NCBI GenBank assembly: GCA_038331135.1
Contig: JBBQOS010000046.1
Span: 1 to 6,305, forward strand
Length of the DNA stretch: 6,305 bases
Source: UBA9337 sp038331135
GTDB taxonomy: Bacteria; Patescibacteriota; Minisyncoccia; Moranbacterales; UBA9337
Direction: 5' to 3'
Each line of letters starts with the position of its first letter. Position 1 is the stretch's first letter. A program made the translations under genes and the position numbers. Shown one piece after another: positions 5,063-6,305 of the stretch. The notes under the pieces were generated by a model. The model did no database searches. It had not been told where the DNA came from and saw only the letters and a program-made list of their open reading frames with translations.

Positions 5063-5575
5063 TTATTTAATTCCCACAAGCTCTACATCAAAAATTAAAG
5101 TGGCATTGGGTGGGATAACTCCACCTGCTCCTTGCGCACCATAACCCATATCAGATGGAATAGTAAGCGTTCTCTTTTCTCCTACTTTCATATCTAGCAA
5201 ACCTTTTTCCCAACCAGCGATTACCATCCCTTGCCCGATTGTAAAGTCAAACGGTGTTCCTCGGTCTACACTAGAATCAAATTTAGTTCCGTTTTCCAAC
5301 TTACCAGTGTAATGCACAGAAATTGTATCCCCTGCTTTTGTTAATTTATCCCCTGTTCCCTCTTGAGTTGTTTCGATTTTTAAATCCATATTTTTTTGAT
5401 TATCGTTATTATTAGTTACTTGTTTTTCTATTTTTTCTATTTTTTCTTGGGTTGTTTTTTCAGTTTTGTTTTCAACTTTTTTGGAATCGACATCTACATT
5501 CCAATCGTTGACATACTTATAAACAAAAAAACCACCCACCACCAACAAAATTGCGATCAAAACATTTGTTTTCAT
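5063..5575 (-). CDS. Membrane-anchored FKBP-type peptidyl-prolyl cis-trans isomerase
   Basis: A 170-residue protein. Residues 5-22 form one hydrophobic helix (signal anchor, no evident cleavage site), 28-62 a Lys/Glu/Asn/Thr-rich linker, and 63-170 a single FKBP domain of FKBP12 size. It speeds proline isomerisation during folding, here most likely on the outer face of the membrane. Conserved pocket residues are visible: Tyr89 (VHYTG), Phe99-Asp100 (KFDSS), Phe111 (FDFTIG), Val118-Ile119 and Trp122 (VIAGW), Tyr145 (MGYG), Ile154 (GVIPPNATL) and Phe162 (IFDVEL). An internal ATG at 5389 would give a soluble FKBP domain alone, but I prefer the full frame. It lies 122 bases downstream of tRNA-Ala on the same strand, and no strong promoter or Shine-Dalgarno is seen directly before it. 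Confidence 0.93.
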   Translation of the reverse strand: MKTNVLIAILLVVGGFFVYKYVNDWNVDVDSKKVENKTEKTTQEKIEKIEKQVTNNNDNQKNMDLKIETTQEGTGDKLTKAGDTISVHYTGKLENGTKFDSSVDRGTPFDFTIGQGMVIAGWEKGLLDMKVGEKRTLTIPSDMGYGAQGAGGVIPPNATLIFDVELVGIK

Positions 5576-5592
5576 AATGTTTGAATTTATTA

Positions 5593-5622
5593 TTTAGTTA
5601 ACTATTTAACAAATTGTTTAAC
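5593..5622. repeat. Repeated TTTAAC words upstream of the FKBP gene
   Basis: TAGTTAACTA (5595-5604) is a perfect palindrome. TTTAAC recurs at 5605-5610 and 5617-5622, 12 bases apart, with TTTAGT another 12 bases before. The spacing is close to one helical turn, but the words are A/T-rich and short. Confidence 0.3.
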
Positions 5623-5657
5623 TTTTAAATTTTCCTGACATTTTCAACATCTACAAC

Positions 5658-5673
5658 TCCGCGAGCTGGCGGA
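5658..5673. repeat. TCCGC...GCGGA hairpin between tRNA-Ala and the FKBP gene
   Basis: Read on the minus strand, TCCGCCAGCTCGCGGA has five outer pairs and one mismatch next to the loop. No T-run follows, so it is a poor terminator. It is the third member of the TCCGCC...GGCGGA hairpin family in this window. Confidence 0.55.
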
Positions 5674-5697
5674 TTCAACAAAAAGAACATTTAACTG

Positions 5698-5770
5698 TGG
5701 ACCATGCCGGACTCGAACCGGCCACCTCTCCCATGCCATGGGAGCACTCTACCAGATGAGCTAATGGCCC
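5698..5770 (-). tRNA. tRNA-Ala (anticodon GGC)
   Basis: The 73-base gene folds as a standard cloverleaf: acceptor GGGCCAT/ATGGTCC (one G-U), D arm GCTC/GAGT, anticodon stem CTCCC/GGGAG with loop ATGGCAT (anticodon GGC at 5735-5737, reading Ala GCC/GCU), T stem GCCGG/CCGGC with loop TTCGAGT, and discriminator A. The 3' CCA is not encoded (CAG follows), so a CCA-adding enzyme is needed. It has its own promoter at 5871-5899. Confidence 0.97.
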
Positions 5771-5792
5771 AATAAAATAGAATTTATTCTTT

Positions 5793-5837
5793 CCCCTCTC
5801 CCTCTTGTAACCAAGGGGGAGAATTAAAGAGGGGGTT
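5793..5837. repeat. C/G-rich dispersed palindromic repeat, copy 2
   Basis: An inner stem CTCCCTCTTG / CAAGGGGGAG (one G-U) around TAAC is enclosed by CCCCTCT and AGAGGGG. Read on the minus strand it aligns with copy 1 at 892-933, sharing AACCCCCTC, ACAAGAGGG and GGGGAA. It lies inside the predicted leader of tRNA-Ala, about 20 bases before the mature 5' end. Confidence 0.85.
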
Positions 5838-5863
5838 TTTCTCATATTTCAAATTCAACCTCA

Positions 5864-5880
5864 CCTATATATAATATAGG
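5864..5880. promoter_or_regulatory. Palindrome over the tRNA-Ala -10 box
   Basis: CCTATAT (5864-5870) and ATATAGG (5874-5880) are exact complements around ATA, covering the -10 box and the start region of the tRNA-Ala promoter. It could be a regulatory site, or simply an A/T-rich initiation region. Confidence 0.4.
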
Positions 5881-5899
5881 CTTGCTTTTTAATAGTCAA
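5871..5899 (-). promoter_or_regulatory. Promoter of tRNA-Ala
   Basis: On the minus strand, TTGACT (5894-5899) and TATTAT (5871-5876) lie 17 bases apart, each five of six to consensus. Initiation near 5864 gives a leader of about 93 bases that contains the C/G-rich repeat hairpin and would be removed during tRNA maturation. Confidence 0.85.
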
Positions 5900-5931
5900 T
5901 GAAAAATACCACTTCATTAAAAATTTACTTT

Positions 5932-6010
5932 ATTTAAATACTGCTCCCTGCATCATTTGAATAATATTTAAATACATCCTACATCATGTATTAGGTATTG
6001 CTACATAATC
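5932..6010. repeat. Degenerate direct repeats ATTTAAATAC and CTRCATMAT
   Basis: ATTTAAATAC occurs at 5932-5941 and 5966-5975, each followed closely by CATCAT (5951-5956 and 5982-5987). CTGCATCAT, CTACATCAT and CTACATAAT start at 5949, 5980 and 6001. Spacings (31-34 and about 22) are uneven. No function is evident. Confidence 0.4.
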
Positions 6011-6025
6011 ATATCACATATTTAG

Positions 6026-6049
6026 TGTCCAACCAGTCGCACGTGGACA
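6026..6049. repeat. Inverted repeat TGTCCA ... TGGACA
   Basis: TGTCCA (6026-6031) and TGGACA (6044-6049) are exact complements with a 12-base spacer. A wider GTGTC (6025-6029) / GACAC (6055-6059) pair brackets the block. This could be a protein-binding site or an old mobile-element end. Confidence 0.45.
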
Positions 6050-6121
6050 AATTTGACACGGATTTAAAAAATAAAAAAAATAAGAAATTTAAGGCTTAAC
6101 CAATTTGCGCTGGACAAATTT
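6031..6121 (+). repeat. Two copies of AACCA-N8-TGGACAAATTT upstream of tRNA-Gly
   Basis: Copy 1 (6031-6054) and copy 2 (6098-6121) have identical 5-base and 11-base blocks at the same spacing, 67 bases apart, but almost unrelated middle octamers. In copy 2 the TGGACA is the -35 box of the tRNA-Gly promoter. Copy 1 has no -10 box at the right distance. Confidence 0.6.
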
Positions 6122-6138
6122 TTATTTTTGTCTATAAT
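6111..6138 (+). promoter_or_regulatory. Promoter of tRNA-Gly
   Basis: TGGACA (6111-6116, five of six) and a consensus TATAAT (6133-6138) are separated by 16 bases. Initiation near 6145 gives a leader of about 86 bases. The leader carries CTTTGTCTCG twice (6173-6182 and 6205-6214) and an ACTTT/AAAGT stem at about 6172-6194. Confidence 0.85.
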
Positions 6139-6230
6139 ACTAAAGGTATACGTAAAAATAAACCAAGCGAACTTTGTCTCGCCGCAGTAAAGTGTAGATG
6201 GGCTCTTTGTCTCGATGAAATAAAACGAAA

Positions 6231-6303
6231 GCGGGTGTCGTATAGTGGCTTATTATATCAGCCTTCCAAGCTGAGGACGAGGGTTCGATTCCCTTCACCC
6301 GCT
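6231..6303 (+). tRNA. tRNA-Gly (anticodon TCC)
   Basis: Acceptor GCGGGTG/CACCCGC, anticodon stem TCAGC/GCTGA with loop CTTCCAA (anticodon TCC at 6265-6267, reading GGA/GGG), T arm GAGGG/CCCTT with loop TTCGATT, and discriminator T at 6303. The D arm region closely follows known tRNA-Gly(TCC) genes. The next bases are CA, not CCA, so the 3' CCA is apparently not encoded, as for the tRNA-Ala here. The window ends two bases later. Confidence 0.95.
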
Positions 6304-6305
6304 CA

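Larger units (their letters stand above)
5771..6230. other. Gene-free region between the divergent tRNAs
   Basis: I see no protein gene in these 460 bases. They contain the C/G-rich repeat (5793-5837), the outward-firing promoters of tRNA-Ala and tRNA-Gly, degenerate direct repeats at 5932-6010, the repeated AACCA-N8-TGGACAAATTT block (6031-6054 and 6098-6121) and the structured tRNA-Gly leader. No transposase remnant was recognised. Confidence 0.7.

Noticed and set aside
5932..6010. CRISPR array or iteron-type origin from the repeated ATTTAAATAC/CATCAT words
   Set aside because: There are only two or three degenerate copies with uneven spacing, no unique spacers of uniform length, and no replication or Cas gene.
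6031..6121. Insertion sequence bounded by the TGGACAAATTT copies
   Set aside because: The copies are direct rather than inverted, only 67 bases apart, and enclose no coding sequence.

Overview
The window is AT-rich bacterial chromosome with short, mostly leaderless-looking or weakly ribosome-binding-site-preceded genes, small membrane proteins, tRNA genes that do not encode their CCA ends, and intergenic spaces full of small palindromic repeats. TGA is used as a stop (gldA), so the code is not the TGA=Gly code of some candidate phyla. Together this suggests an uncultured lineage such as Patescibacteria/CPR (Parcubacteria-like). That placement is an inference from style, not from a marker gene.

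Layout, left to right. All protein genes are on the minus strand, so transcription runs from right to left. 1-275 is the 5' end of uvrA (cut by the window edge). 276-940 is a 665-base gap with no credible gene. It holds a palindromic uvrA promoter candidate, an inverted-repeat element (457-580), weak hairpins, an ATTGAAT-rich tract and a C/G-rich palindromic repeat that abuts the uvrB stop. 941-2896 is complete uvrB. A bidirectional-looking terminator (3011-3040) ends the next unit, which reads gldA (3709-4821), a two-helix YqjE/holin-like small membrane protein (3363-3653) and a YqjD/DUF883-like tail-anchored protein (3053-3304). 4822-4960 is an unusually structured gldA promoter and leader. 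5063-5575 is a membrane-anchored FKBP-type prolyl isomerase. 5698-5770 is tRNA-Ala(GGC) on the minus strand, and 6231-6303 is tRNA-Gly(TCC) on the plus strand. The two tRNAs have good promoters of their own that fire away from each other across 5771-6230.

How it works together: UvrA and UvrB are the damage-recognition and damage-verification subunits of nucleotide excision repair. They lie in the classic uvrB-then-uvrA order, but here a repeat-filled gap separates them. The YqjE/YqjD-like pair resembles an enterobacterial yqjDE pair with the order swapped, and it is probably a small membrane unit with its own extended -10 promoter that overlaps the end of gldA. Glycerol dehydrogenase and the FKBP look like independent housekeeping genes.

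The most interesting non-coding signal is upstream of gldA. A near-consensus promoter has its -35 box inside a perfect 10-bp-arm palindrome, and it is followed by three successive hairpins: a terminator-like one right at the transcript 5' end, a second stem-loop, and a third that would bury the likely ribosome-binding site. No defence system, CRISPR array, transposase or phage gene is visible.
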